A DNA stretch of 6,862 nt from Bacteroidales bacterium (GTDB lineage: Bacteria > Bacteroidota > Bacteroidia > Bacteroidales > Muribaculaceae): assembly GCA_900755985.1 (NCBI GenBank), contig CAAEIL010000230.1, forward strand, positions 1-6,862, in the 5' to 3' direction. Below, one piece after another: positions 1 to 6,236 of the stretch. A program made the position numbers and the translations under genes. The stretch's first letter is position 1. Each line of letters begins with the position of its first letter. The notes under the pieces are model-generated. The model saw only the letters and a program-made list of their open reading frames with translations, searched no databases and was not told the origin of the DNA.

Positions 1-2482
1 CATCGTTGCATGGCAACGAGCCAATCTTGCCTTCGTCGCCGAGGTCGATACGGCGCAGAAGCTCGCCGGTGGTGGCGCTGTACTGGTCAAGGTAGATGTC
101 GGCAGAGGACGATGCTGCGCTGCGGCCGCTGACAAAGACAAATTTGTCGGTGGCGACCATACCACGGTTAAGGGCGCCTTTGCCGTCGCTGAAGCTGAGG
201 TTGCCGAAGGGACTTTCGACGGCGCGGTACCACAGGCTGGTGAGCGTGAGGTCGCCCGAGGGGCTGTAGCAGGCGGGGTCGGTCTTCACGGTGTAGCCGT
301 CTTCATACGAGCCTACCGGTGACTCATCGATGGTGAAGGAGTGTACGTCGGACGATGTGGCAGAGACGCGGATGCCGTCGGTGACTATGCGCCAGCTGTA
401 GCGTCCCTGCGGCAGGGCTATACTCTTGACTGTGGTGGATGTCGCGTCGGTTTCGAGCTGACGGGTCAGCATGGGGGCGTCGAAGCTGCCTCCGGCCGAA
501 ATGAGGTCAAAACGCAGGCTCAGCACGTCTTTGTCCGTTACGGGCTTCCAGCTGAAATTGATGTCACCACCGCTGACTGCCGAGCCGTCGGCAGGTGTCA
601 GCAACTGCACTTTCTGTGCCGGAACGGGCTGAGGTACGGTGAGCGAACGCACTTCGGAGTATCCCGAGAGTTTGCCGCTGACATTGGCGACAACGCGCCA
701 GTAGAGTTTTGTCCCGGGTTCGAACCTGTCGAGATTGACACTTGCCGAAGTGGCGGTGAGCGAGTTCTGTTCGAGAGCTATCGAGGCAAAACCGGCGTCA
801 TGGCTTAACTGGAAGCTGTATTTGGCACCGGAGACAGCACTCCAGCTGAAAGTCTGGTCCCAGACGGCGGTAACGCCGTCGGCAGGCGACTGAAGCACGG
901 GGGCGTCGGCACGCTCGGTGCTGTAGCCGACAATGGCGGGGTCGTACTCATAGCCGAAGCCGTCGTAGACGCAGACTGCGTACCAGTGGTCCGAGGCGAG
1001 GTCGCCGCTGAGTGTAAACGACGGGGTGTAGCTGATGCCGGCAAGGTATTCGGCTTTGATGCCGTCGCCGTCGGCGGCGCGGGCGCTCTCTAGGTCCTCG
1101 CTCATGGGTATCGCATAGACGGTGTAGCGGATGATGCTTTTGTCGGTGGCGCCTTTGGTGGCGGTCCAGCTCAGGGTCGAGCCTGAAATTTTGAGTCCGG
1201 TGACGGCTCCATATACGGGATGGTCTTTCCAGTCGACAACGGGAACGAGGGTCTTATGAGTGTAGCAATTGGCGCCGAGGTAGTCGCCCAGACCGCTGAT
1301 TGACGGGCCGTTAATCGAGCTGGTGTTGTAGTAAATGACACCGGCGCAGTTGTTTTTGGTGTCCTGACGCGTAAGGTCAACCTGTGCGCCGATTTCTTCG
1401 CAACCGTCGGCAATTTTTTCGCTGCCGCCGGTAAACTCGCTGGTCTTGACCTTGTACGATGCTATGGATATGTAGTTGTGGCGGCCGAAGTGCTTGGCGG
1501 TGTCGTACCACCATTTGCACAGTACGTCATAGCGGGCTGCGTTGTTGGTGCGGGCCCAGTAAATCTGCGGGGCTATGAAGTCGATGGAGCCGTCGGCAAG
1601 CCATGCCAGAGGGTCGGCATAAATCTCGTCGTACTGCCAGTCACTGCCGCTCGAGGGCTTTTCGAGACCGTACTTGGAGGCAGATTTCCAGGCGACGCCG
1701 GCCGGGCCGATGCCGAAGCGCATGTCGGGGCGTGTTGCCTGTATGTCGTCGTAGAGGGTCTGGACAAAGGTGTTGGTGTTTTCGCGGCGCCAGTCGGGAA
1801 GGCTCAGGCTGGTACCCGAGCTTTGCCACAACTCGTAGTCCTGGGCTGTTGCGTCATCGGGCATGCCGTCGCCGGGATAGAAGTAATCGTCGAAGAGCAT
1901 GCCGTCAATGGCATAGTTGGTGTATATCTCCTTGATGACGTTGAGGCAGTGCTCGCGGGCGGCGGCCAGACCGGGGTTGAAGCTTGTCCATTTGCCCGAC
2001 TTGATGAGCCAGCCTTTATCGGCCCATTCTTTGTCCTGGGGTGTGGTGAAACGCTGGTCGGTGGCGTAGTCGTAGCCGTTGGCGTTGACGCGATAGGGGT
2101 TTACCCAGGCGTAACATTCAAGGCCGCGTTTGTGGCACTCTTCGATGGCAAACTGCAGGGGGTCCCATCCGGGGTCGGTGCCACGGCGTCCCGAGATGTC
2201 TGCCGACCAGGGCTCGTAGCTCGACTTGTAATAGGCGTCGGCGCGGGGACGCACGTGTATGCAGACACCGTTGAAGTTCTGTGCCTGGAATTTGTCAAGA
2301 TAGTCGATGAGCTGTTTTTTGGCGGTAGCCTGGTTGGTGCTCCGGGGCCAGTCAATGCCCATGCCGGCGACCCACGACGAGCGGAATTCGCGTTTGGGCT
2401 CGGCGGCGGTGTCTGCCTTCGAAGTGAAGGTGGCTGTTGCCATGGCTGCGGCTATAACAGCGGCAATAATGGAGGATTTCAT
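1..2482 (-). CDS. Secreted family-10-like glycosyl hydrolase (GHL10/DUF187) with Fn3-like modules, 3' end outside window
   Basis: The frame is open without a stop from the ATG at 2482-2480 to the window edge, giving 827 residues. Residues 1-23 form a signal peptide: two-residue basic start, alanine/isoleucine-rich core, likely cleavage after SKA. Residues 31-410 match the GHL10 (DUF187/YngK/YddW) TIM-barrel family, with REFRSSWVAGMGIDWP at 31-46, HVRPRADAYY at 76-85, CYAWVNPYRV at 123-132, DGMLFDDYFYP at 193-203 and DFIAPQIYWA at 301-310. The acidic cluster D193/D198/D199 sits where this family is most conserved. Three Fn3-like modules follow at about 428-525, 527-617 and 625-718. The last two share a PADG...FSW motif at 533 and 630. 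Residues 719-827 (VATDKFVFVSG, YSATTGELLRRIDL) look like the start of a beta-propeller or unknown domain. In the same family, E. coli DigH (YddW) cleaves denuded peptidoglycan glycans. The substrate here is unknown. It lies 161 bases beyond rplQ, behind a probable terminator. Confidence 0.9.
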   Translation of the reverse strand, partial: MKSSIIAAVIAAAMATATFTSKADTAAEPKREFRSSWVAGMGIDWPRSTNQATAKKQLIDYLDKFQAQNFNGVCIHVRPRADAYYKSSYEPWSADISGRRGTDPGWDPLQFAIEECHKRGLECYAWVNPYRVNANGYDYATDQRFTTPQDKEWADKGWLIKSGKWTSFNPGLAAAREHCLNVIKEIYTNYAIDGMLFDDYFYPGDGMPDDATAQDYELWQSSGTSLSLPDWRRENTNTFVQTLYDDIQATRPDMRFGIGPAGVAWKSASKYGLEKPSSGSDWQYDEIYADPLAWLADGSIDFIAPQIYWARTNNAARYDVLCKWWYDTAKHFGRHNYISIASYKVKTSEFTGGSEKIADGCEEIGAQVDLTRQDTKNNCAGVIYYNTSSINGPSISGLGDYLGANCYTHKTLVPVVDWKDHPVYGAVTGLKISGSTLSWTATKGATDKSIIRYTVYAIPMSEDLESARAADGDGIKAEYLAGISYTPSFTLSGDLASDHWYAVCVYDGFGYEYDPAIVGYSTERADAPVLQSPADGVTAVWDQTFSWSAVSGAKYSFQLSHDAGFASIALEQNSLTATSASVNLDRFEPGTKLYWRVVANVSGKLSGYSEVRSLTVPQPVPAQKVQLLTPADGSAVSGGDINFSWKPVTDKDVLSLRFDLISAGGSFDAPMLTRQLETDATSTTVKSIALPQGRYSWRIVTDGIRVSATSSDVHSFTIDESPVGSYEDGYTVKTDPACYSPSGDLTLTSLWYRAVESPFGNLSFSDGKGALNRGMVATDKFVFVSGRSAASSSADIYLDQYSATTGELLRRIDLGDEGKIGSLPCND

Positions 2483-2643
2483 TTTCAAGGTTAATGATTT
2501 ATGAGGTTTTTGAGAGACTTAAGGTGATGTGTAAGCAAGAGGTGCCGGGGGCGGTGCTTCAAGGTGAAAACGCGGGCCAACGGGGTGTGATGACTCCGAT
2601 GGTCCGCGTTTTATGTCATATTGTATCTCCGGGACAATGGAGA
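2483..2643. other. Intergenic region between rplQ and the glycosyl hydrolase gene
   Basis: This 161-base gap separates two genes on the same strand. It contains the strong hairpin at 2567-2612, listed separately. Just after the rplQ stop are two overlapping, mutually exclusive short inverted repeats: ATCTCC (2625-2630) with GGAGAT (2639-2644), and ATTGT (2620-2624) with ACAAT (2634-2638). I found no Bacteroidota-type promoter (TTTG, about 19 bases, TAnnTTTG) on the minus strand between the hairpin and the hydrolase start. The promoter of that gene is therefore not identified. The bases before its ATG are CTTGAA and A-rich, without a Shine-Dalgarno match, as is usual in this phylum. Confidence 0.6.
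2567..2612 (-). terminator. Probable intrinsic terminator of the ribosomal operon
   Basis: A perfect 9-bp inverted repeat, AAAACGCGG (2567-2575) and CCGCGTTTT (2604-2612), lies 32 bases past the rplQ stop. On the minus strand the stem continues inward after one mismatch with three more pairs (CCA/TGG), and its right arm ends in four U residues. The A4/U4 ends make it symmetrical, so it could also act on plus-strand transcripts. The roughly 20-base loop is longer than in classical terminators, and the U run is short and lies inside the stem, so strength is uncertain. The position, after the last gene of the cluster and before an unrelated gene, supports the call. Confidence 0.6.
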
Positions 2644-3150
2644 TTATTCGGCTTTGGGAGCTTCAGCTTCGGCGGCTTCGGCTTTGGGGGCTTCGGCGGG
2701 GGCAGCTTCGGCAGCGGCGGCTTTGGGAGCTGCTTTGCGGCGCGAACGACGTGTCTTGGCTTTTTCTGCTTTTTTGTCGTTGAGCATTGCTTCGTTGTAG
2801 TCGACAAGTTCGATAAAGCAGGTTTTGGCGTTGTCGCCCAGACGGTTGCCGGTTTTGAGGATACGGGTGTAGCCTCCGGGGCGTTCGGCGATTTTCTGTG
2901 CTACGTCGTTGAAAAGCTCTTTGATGGCTTCTTTGTTCTGCAGGTGTGCGAAGACGAGGCGGCGGTTCTGCATGGTGTCGTCTTTGGCACGGTTGATCAG
3001 CGGTTCGGCATACACGCGGAGGGCTTTGGCTTTGGCCAGGGTCGTGAAGATGCGTTTGTGCATAATCAGCGAGACGGTCATGTTGCTGAGCAACGCGTCG
3101 CGGTGAGCTTTGGTGCGGCTGAGGTGGTTGAATTTTTTATTATGTCTCAT
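2644..3150 (-). CDS. rplQ: 50S ribosomal protein L17 (bL17) with Ala/Glu/Lys-rich C-terminal tail
   Basis: The product has 168 residues. The family signature begins at the first residue (MRHNKKFNHLSRTKAHRDAL), with RPGGYTRILKTGNRLGD at 90-106 and the core ending near residue 122. L17 sits near the peptide exit tunnel of the 50S subunit. Compared with the roughly 127 residues of the E. coli protein there is an extra tail (about 126-168). It starts with a basic stretch (KTRRSRRKA) and then becomes low-complexity Ala/Pro/Glu/Lys with EAPKAE twice. Extended tails on L17 are common in Bacteroidota, so this is not a frameshift; the frame runs cleanly to a TAA. The start lies 5 bases after the rpoA stop, which suggests translational coupling. 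It is the last gene of the cluster, followed by a hairpin terminator. Confidence 0.97.
   Translation of the reverse strand: MRHNKKFNHLSRTKAHRDALLSNMTVSLIMHKRIFTTLAKAKALRVYAEPLINRAKDDTMQNRRLVFAHLQNKEAIKELFNDVAQKIAERPGGYTRILKTGNRLGDNAKTCFIELVDYNEAMLNDKKAEKAKTRRSRRKAAPKAAAAEAAPAEAPKAEAAEAEAPKAE
2647..2730. repeat. Short internal direct repeats in the rplQ tail
   Basis: An 18-base unit at 2647-2664 recurs at 2677-2694 with one mismatch (period 30), and its 12-base core GGCTTTGGGAGC returns at 2719-2730. On the minus strand these encode EAPKAE twice and then the related APKAA. The repeats lie in frame (period a multiple of three), so the tail length could change by slippage without breaking the gene. 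Confidence 0.75.
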
Positions 3151-3155
3151 CGTTG

Positions 3156-4148
3156 TTACTCTTTATCTAATTTATATTTTGAAATATCCATTCCGAAGCT
3201 CAGGTTGAGGCTCGAGAGGAATTCGTCGAGCTCGGTAAGAGATTTTTTGCCGAAGTTGCGGAATTTCAACAGGTCGTTTTTATTGAAGACCACGAGTTCG
3301 CCGAGTGTTTCGACTTCGGCGCTCTTGAGGCAGTTGAGGGCACGGACAGAGAGGTCCATGTCGACAAGTTTGGATTTAAGGAGCTGGCGCATGTGCAGGA
3401 CTTCTTCGTCGAATTCCTCGTTGTCGCCGGTTTCGGTGGTTTCGAGGGTAATCTTTTCGTCCGAGAAGAGCATGAAGTGGTAGATGAGGATGCGGGCAGC
3501 TTCTTTAAGGGCTTCTTTGGGGCTGATGGAGCCGTTGGTGGTGATTTCAATAATGAGTTTATCGTAGTCGGTCTTCTGGTCTACACGGAAGTTCTCGATA
3601 GTGTACTTGACGTTCTTGATAGGTGTGTAGATGGAGTCGATGGCGAGGATGTTGATGTCATCGGTGGGGACTTCGTTCTCGTCGGCGGAGACCCATCCGC
3701 GTCCTTTGTTGATAGTCAGGTCTATCGTGAAACTTGCATCGGAATCCAGCTGGCAAATGACAAGGTCGGGGTTGAGGACTTCAAAACCTGTAAGGGCCTT
3801 GGAGATGTCACCGGCGGTAAGGACTTCGGTGCCGGAGACGGTGATGCTGGCTTTCTCCGAGTCGGTGTCTTCGACAATCTGCTTCAGGTCAACTTTTTTG
3901 AGGTTGAGGATGATGTTGGTGACGTCTTCCTTGACACCGGGGATGGTATCGAACTCGTGTTTGACGCCGTCGATGCGGATTGATGAGATGGCGTAACCTT
4001 CGAGCGATGACAGGAGGACGCGGCGCAGTGCGTTGCCGACGGTGATGCCATAGCCGGGCTCCAAAGGCTTGAACTCGAATTTGCCGTAGCGGTCGTTGGA
4101 TTCGAGCATCAATACTTTGTCGGGTTTCTGGAATTGTAAAATAGCCAT
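3156..4148 (-). CDS. rpoA: DNA-directed RNA polymerase subunit alpha
   Basis: The product has 330 residues, full length for the Bacteroidales protein. It dimerises to start assembly of core polymerase and contacts promoter DNA and regulators. The N-terminal domain (about 1-230) shows the dimerisation signature GNALRRVLLSSLEG at 38-51 and INKGRGW near 146. An acidic linker (GDNEEFDEE, 241-249) leads to the C-terminal domain (about 250-330), with LSVRALNCLKSAE at 266-278 and RNFGKKSLTELDE at 297-309. R269 and the GKKS turn at 300-303 align with the DNA-contact residues R265 and the 296-299 region of the E. coli subunit. The start is the ATG 21 bases after the rpsD stop, and MAILQFQKPDK fits the family N-terminus. 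No truncation or unusual insertion is seen. Confidence 0.99.
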   Translation of the reverse strand: MAILQFQKPDKVLMLESNDRYGKFEFKPLEPGYGITVGNALRRVLLSSLEGYAISSIRIDGVKHEFDTIPGVKEDVTNIILNLKKVDLKQIVEDTDSEKASITVSGTEVLTAGDISKALTGFEVLNPDLVICQLDSDASFTIDLTINKGRGWVSADENEVPTDDINILAIDSIYTPIKNVKYTIENFRVDQKTDYDKLIIEITTNGSISPKEALKEAARILIYHFMLFSDEKITLETTETGDNEEFDEEVLHMRQLLKSKLVDMDLSVRALNCLKSAEVETLGELVVFNKNDLLKFRNFGKKSLTELDEFLSSLNLSFGMDISKYKLDKE

Positions 4149-4169
4149 GGATCTGGATTTTATTGATTA

Positions 4170-4775
4170 TTATTTAGAATACAACTCGACGATAAGCTGT
4201 TCTTTGATATTCTCGGGGATGTCTTCGCGGGCGGGGACATGGAGGAATTTGCCGCCTTTGAGGGTTTCGTCCCATTCGATCCAGGGATATTTGGTGTGGT
4301 TGAATCCTGCGAGGTTGTCGTTGATGACTTCGAGAGACTTTGATTTTTCGCGTACAGCGACGATGTCGCCGGGACGTACCTGATATGAGGGTATGTTGAC
4401 GACCTGACCGTTGACGGTGACATGTTTGTGCAGTACAATCTGACGGGCGGCGGCGCGTGTGCGTGCGACTCCCAGGCGATATACTACGTTGTCGAGACGC
4501 GATTCGAGCAACTGGAGGAGGATTTCGCCGGTGATACCTTTCATCGACGATGCTTTTTCGAAGAGGTTGCGGAACTGTTTTTCGAGGACGCCGTAGGTGT
4601 ATTTAGCTAATTGTTTTTCGCGAAGCTGAACACCGTATTCTGAGGTTTTGCGGCGTTTGTTCTGACCATGCTGGCCCGGGGGGAAATTGCGTCGCTGAAG
4701 GACTTTGTCAGGGCCGAAAATGGGTTCGCCGAATTTACGGGCAATTTTGGTCTTGGGACCTGTGTATCTAGCCAT
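4170..4775 (-). CDS. rpsD: 30S ribosomal protein S4 (uS4), zinc-free form
   Basis: The product has 201 residues. S4 is a primary 16S rRNA binder in early 30S assembly and helps form the mRNA entry site. In enterobacteria it also represses its own operon. The N-terminus MARYTGPKTKIARKFGEP and PGQHGQNKRRKTSEYGVQLREKQ (33-55) are diagnostic. The S4 RNA-binding domain runs about 89-146 (LLESRLDNVVYRLG, then VNGQVVNIPSYQVRPGD at 121-137), and the protein ends in the usual VELYSK. There is no cysteine at all, so the N-terminal zinc knuckle found in many S4 proteins is absent (C-minus type). The frame stays open 37 codons upstream to an ATG at 4886, but that extension is compositionally odd and not family-like, so the start at 4775 is chosen. 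A 293-base gap separates it from rpsK, unlike the tight spacing elsewhere. Confidence 0.98.
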   Translation of the reverse strand: MARYTGPKTKIARKFGEPIFGPDKVLQRRNFPPGQHGQNKRRKTSEYGVQLREKQLAKYTYGVLEKQFRNLFEKASSMKGITGEILLQLLESRLDNVVYRLGVARTRAAARQIVLHKHVTVNGQVVNIPSYQVRPGDIVAVREKSKSLEVINDNLAGFNHTKYPWIEWDETLKGGKFLHVPAREDIPENIKEQLIVELYSK

Positions 4776-4779
4776 TTTA

Positions 4780-4794
4780 TATAATCGGATTATA
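4780..4794. promoter_or_regulatory. 15-base palindrome immediately upstream of the rpsD start
   Basis: TATAATC and GATTATA are perfect 7-base arms around a single G, ending four bases before the rpsD initiation codon. On DNA it has the shape of an operator half-site pair. In RNA only a shorter stem could form, with the central bases as loop, and it would lie in the ribosome-binding region. Role unknown. Confidence 0.4.
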
Positions 4795-4880
4795 AATGAG
4801 AGCCGTGGTTGAGAGTTAGTGGCAGGACTGAAGTCACCAGCGGTGGCTTCCGGCGGCTTCCGCGCCTTTAGTGCAGCCGC

Positions 4881-4910
4881 GACCATTGAGAGGTGATGTT
4901 AATAATGGTC
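4881..4910. promoter_or_regulatory. 7-bp inverted repeat in the rpsK-rpsD gap
   Basis: GACCATT (4881-4887) and AATGGTC (4904-4910) are perfect complements around a 16-base spacer. On the minus-strand transcript the loop carries AUCACCUC, which resembles the 3' tail of 16S rRNA; this may be chance. With the short hairpin at 4830-4850 (GAAG/CTTC and CACC/GGTG around AGC) it would give the rpsD leader a folded structure. Confidence 0.35.
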
Positions 4911-5024
4911 TTTATTCACATTGGGGCGTGGCTGGCGTGCCGTTTGCGTTGCCTTTCTCAATGCCCTGGAGCGTGTGTTGACGCCGGGCGTGCGGTCTCG
5001 TTGTTGGACTTTGTTGTTTTCTTA

Positions 5025-5040
5025 CTAAAAGTTGTTTTAG
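5025..5040. other. Short A/T-rich hairpin just downstream of rpsK
   Basis: CTAAAA (5025-5030) and TTTTAG (5035-5040) are perfect arms around a four-base loop, 28 bases after the rpsK stop. It has no G/C-rich stem and no following U run on the minus strand, so it is a poor intrinsic terminator. It could instead be a 3' processing or stability element, but that is only a guess. Confidence 0.3.
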
Positions 5041-5068
5041 AGTCTGTGGTTGTCAGTGAGCTGACGCG

Positions 5069-5458
5069 TTATACGCGGCGGCGTTTGGGAGGACGGCATC
5101 CGTTGTGGGGCAGCGGAGTGACGTCGATGATTTCGACGACTTCGATACCGGCGCCATGTACGGTGCGGATTGCAGATTCACGGCCGTTGCCGGGTCCTTT
5201 GACATAAGCTTTGACTTTGCGCAGACCGAGGTCGTAGGCGGTCTTTGCGCAGTCCTGAGCGGCCATCTGGGCGGCATAGGGGGTGTTCTTTTTCGAGCCA
5301 CGGAAGCCCATTTTGCCGGCCGACGACCAGGAGATTACCTGTCCTTCGCTGTTGGCTAAGCACACGATGATATTGTTGAAAGACGAGTGTACGTGAAGCT
5401 GACCTTCGGCCGAGACTTTGACGTTTCTCTTCTTTGCTGCGACTGTCTTTTTTGCCAT
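5069..5458 (-). CDS. rpsK: 30S ribosomal protein S11 (uS11)
   Basis: The product has 129 residues. S11 sits on the 30S platform beside the mRNA exit and contacts S18 and S21. The diagnostic elements are HVHSSFNNIIV at 22-32, SAGKMGFRGSKKNTPYAAQ at 46-64, VKGPGNGRESAIRT at 86-99 and the universally conserved end DVTPLPHNGCRPPKRRRV (112-129). The Asn-Gly at 119-120 matches the site that becomes isoaspartate in E. coli S11. The lysine-rich N-terminus MAKKTVAAKKR is normal. It starts 18 bases after the rpsM stop. On the 3' side it is followed by an unusually long gap before rpsD. Confidence 0.98.
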   Translation of the reverse strand: MAKKTVAAKKRNVKVSAEGQLHVHSSFNNIIVCLANSEGQVISWSSAGKMGFRGSKKNTPYAAQMAAQDCAKTAYDLGLRKVKAYVKGPGNGRESAIRTVHGAGIEVVEIIDVTPLPHNGCRPPKRRRV

Positions 5459-5476
5459 AATTCTTGGTTATGTTTG

Positions 5477-5857
5477 TTATTTGGTAGCTTTCTTTTTGTT
5501 TGCAACGGTTTTCTTGCGGCCCTTGCGGGTGCGTGCGTTGTTTTTGGTTGACTGACCGCGTACGGGCAGGCCGTTGCGGTGGCGTACGCCGCGATAGCAT
5601 CCGATGTCCATCAGACGTTTGATGTTGAGCTGGATTTCGCTGCGAAGGTCACCTTCGACTTTGTAATCGCTGCCTATGACTTCACGTACTTTGGCTGCTT
5701 CGGCGTCGGTCCAGTCCTGGACTTTTTTGCTGACGTCGACTCCGGCTTTCTCGAGGATTGACTTGGCGCTCGAGCGGCCGATACCAAAGATGTATGTCAG
5801 GGCGATTTCACCTCTTTTGTTCTGGGGGAGATCAACTCCCACGATTCTTACTGCCAT
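5477..5857 (-). CDS. rpsM: 30S ribosomal protein S13 (uS13)
   Basis: The product has 126 residues. S13 lies in the 30S head, contacts the P-site tRNA through its C-terminal tail and forms intersubunit bridges. The sequence shows MAVRIVGVDLPQNKRGEIALTY in the first 22 residues, FGIGRSSAKSIL at 24-35 (helix-two-turn-helix region), GDLRSEIQLNIKRLMDIGCYRG at 69-90 and VRHRNGLPVRGQSTKNNARTRKG at 91-113. It closes with a lysine-rich tail (KKTVANKKKATK). It starts 45 bases after rpmJ and is followed by rpsK 18 bases later, the normal alpha-operon order. In enterobacteria the S4-binding translational operator precedes this gene. The 45-base spacer here is too short to show a comparable pseudoknot by eye. 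Confidence 0.98.
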   Translation of the reverse strand: MAVRIVGVDLPQNKRGEIALTYIFGIGRSSAKSILEKAGVDVSKKVQDWTDAEAAKVREVIGSDYKVEGDLRSEIQLNIKRLMDIGCYRGVRHRNGLPVRGQSTKNNARTRKGRKKTVANKKKATK

Positions 5858-5902
5858 ATTATTTTTGGGTTGACTTTGTTTTTTTACTGCGCGGGTAACG
5901 GA

Positions 5903-6019
5903 TTAACCCTGGCGCATTTTGAATTTGGGATTCTTTTTGTTAATCACGTAAAGACGACCTTTACGACGCACAATCTTCGAGTCGGGAGTGCGTTTTTTTA
6001 CTGAGGCTCTAACTTTCAT
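5903..6019 (-). CDS. rpmJ: 50S ribosomal protein L36 (bL36), cysteine-free form
   Basis: This is a 38-residue protein read from the ATG at 6019-6017 to a TAA at 5905-5903. It begins MKVRASVKKRTPDSKIVRRK and ends NPKFKMRQG. The N-terminus MKVRAS, the central KIVRRKG and the final RQG identify L36, a small 50S protein that links 23S rRNA domains. Classical L36 carries a CxxC...C...H zinc site; here those positions are held by non-ligand residues and there is no cysteine, so it is a C-minus version. It lies between infA and rpsM as expected, but 423 bases beyond infA instead of directly behind it. It is short enough to be missed by length-filtered gene callers. Confidence 0.96.
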   Translation of the reverse strand: MKVRASVKKRTPDSKIVRRKGRLYVINKKNPKFKMRQG

Positions 6020-6084
6020 TTTGTTAATGTATTATCTTTTAGTAATTTAGTTAATTGTCGTATGTTGTTATGCTGCGGTGTCCT

Positions 6085-6118
6085 CTGCCGCGAGGCACCT
6101 GCCGCGTTCTCTGCCGCG
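6085..6118. repeat. Three direct copies of CTGCCGCG
   Basis: CTGCCGCG occurs at 6085-6092, 6099-6106 and 6111-6118, spaced 14 and 12 bases apart, and read as CGCGGCAG on the transcribed minus strand. A related CTGCGG lies at 6073-6078. The repeats fall in what would be the 5' leader of rpmJ if transcription starts inside the gap. Confidence 0.5.
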
Positions 6119-6148
6119 GGGTCTCCGAGCCGGACTGCGGAGGGGCTT

Positions 6149-6163
6149 CCGGCCTGCTGCCGG
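6149..6163. repeat. GC-rich hairpin, copy near rpmJ
   Basis: CCGGC and GCCGG are perfect 5-bp arms around CTGCT. The 15 bases match the element at 6394-6408 at 14 of 15 positions. No U run follows on either strand, so it does not look like an intrinsic terminator. Confidence 0.55.
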
Positions 6164-6236
6164 GACGAATCAGCCTGCGAAGTTACAAATTATTTGCGAA
6201 ACGACAAAATGCTATTTGGCCGAATTTCAGTTTTTT

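Larger units (their letters stand above)
4776..5068. other. Non-coding rpsK-rpsD gap with inverted repeats
   Basis: This 293-base gap lies inside an otherwise compact operon. I see no convincing gene in it. The in-frame extension of rpsD into it and a plus-strand frame at 4893-5207 both look non-coding. The minus strand contains no TTTG at all, so a canonical Bacteroidota -7 element (TAnnTTTG) is absent and co-transcription with rpsK is likely. It holds four inverted repeats: 5025-5040, 4881-4910, 4830-4850 and 4780-4794. It also holds a 10-base tandem pair at 4841-4860 (CGGTGGCTTC then CGGCGGCTTC). A leader-type control region for rpsD is plausible but unproven. Confidence 0.6.

Noticed and set aside
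1478..2494. Long plus-strand open frame (338 residues) opposite the hydrolase
   Set aside because: It is a mirror of the G/C-rich codon pattern of the real minus-strand gene. Its translation is Val/Gly-rich without any recognisable family, and the opposing frame has clear GHL10 motifs.
2494..3483. Long plus-strand open frame (329 residues) opposite rplQ and the end of rpoA
   Set aside because: It overlaps two certain genes on the other strand. Its Gly/Phe-rich part is simply the reverse of the L17 Ala/Glu/Lys repeat tail.
3393..3983. Plus-strand open frame (196 residues) inside rpoA
   Set aside because: It is antisense to a fully conserved alpha subunit, and its Val/Asp/Gly-rich composition is typical of a shadow frame.
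4776..4886. N-terminal extension of S4 by 37 residues to an upstream in-frame ATG
   Set aside because: S4 proteins begin MARYTGP-like, and the extension has no homologous pattern and reads through the hairpin-containing gap.
4893..5207. Plus-strand frame (104 residues) over the rpsK-rpsD gap
   Set aside because: Half of it lies antisense to the conserved end of rpsK, and the rest shows no signal peptide, domain or codon pattern of a real gene.
6186..6208. Possible minus-strand promoter (TTTG ... TAATTTG) upstream of rpmJ
   Set aside because: The -7-like box lacks one base of the TAnnTTTG consensus, and the spacing to the TTTG is only about 12 bases instead of about 19. Not strong enough to list.
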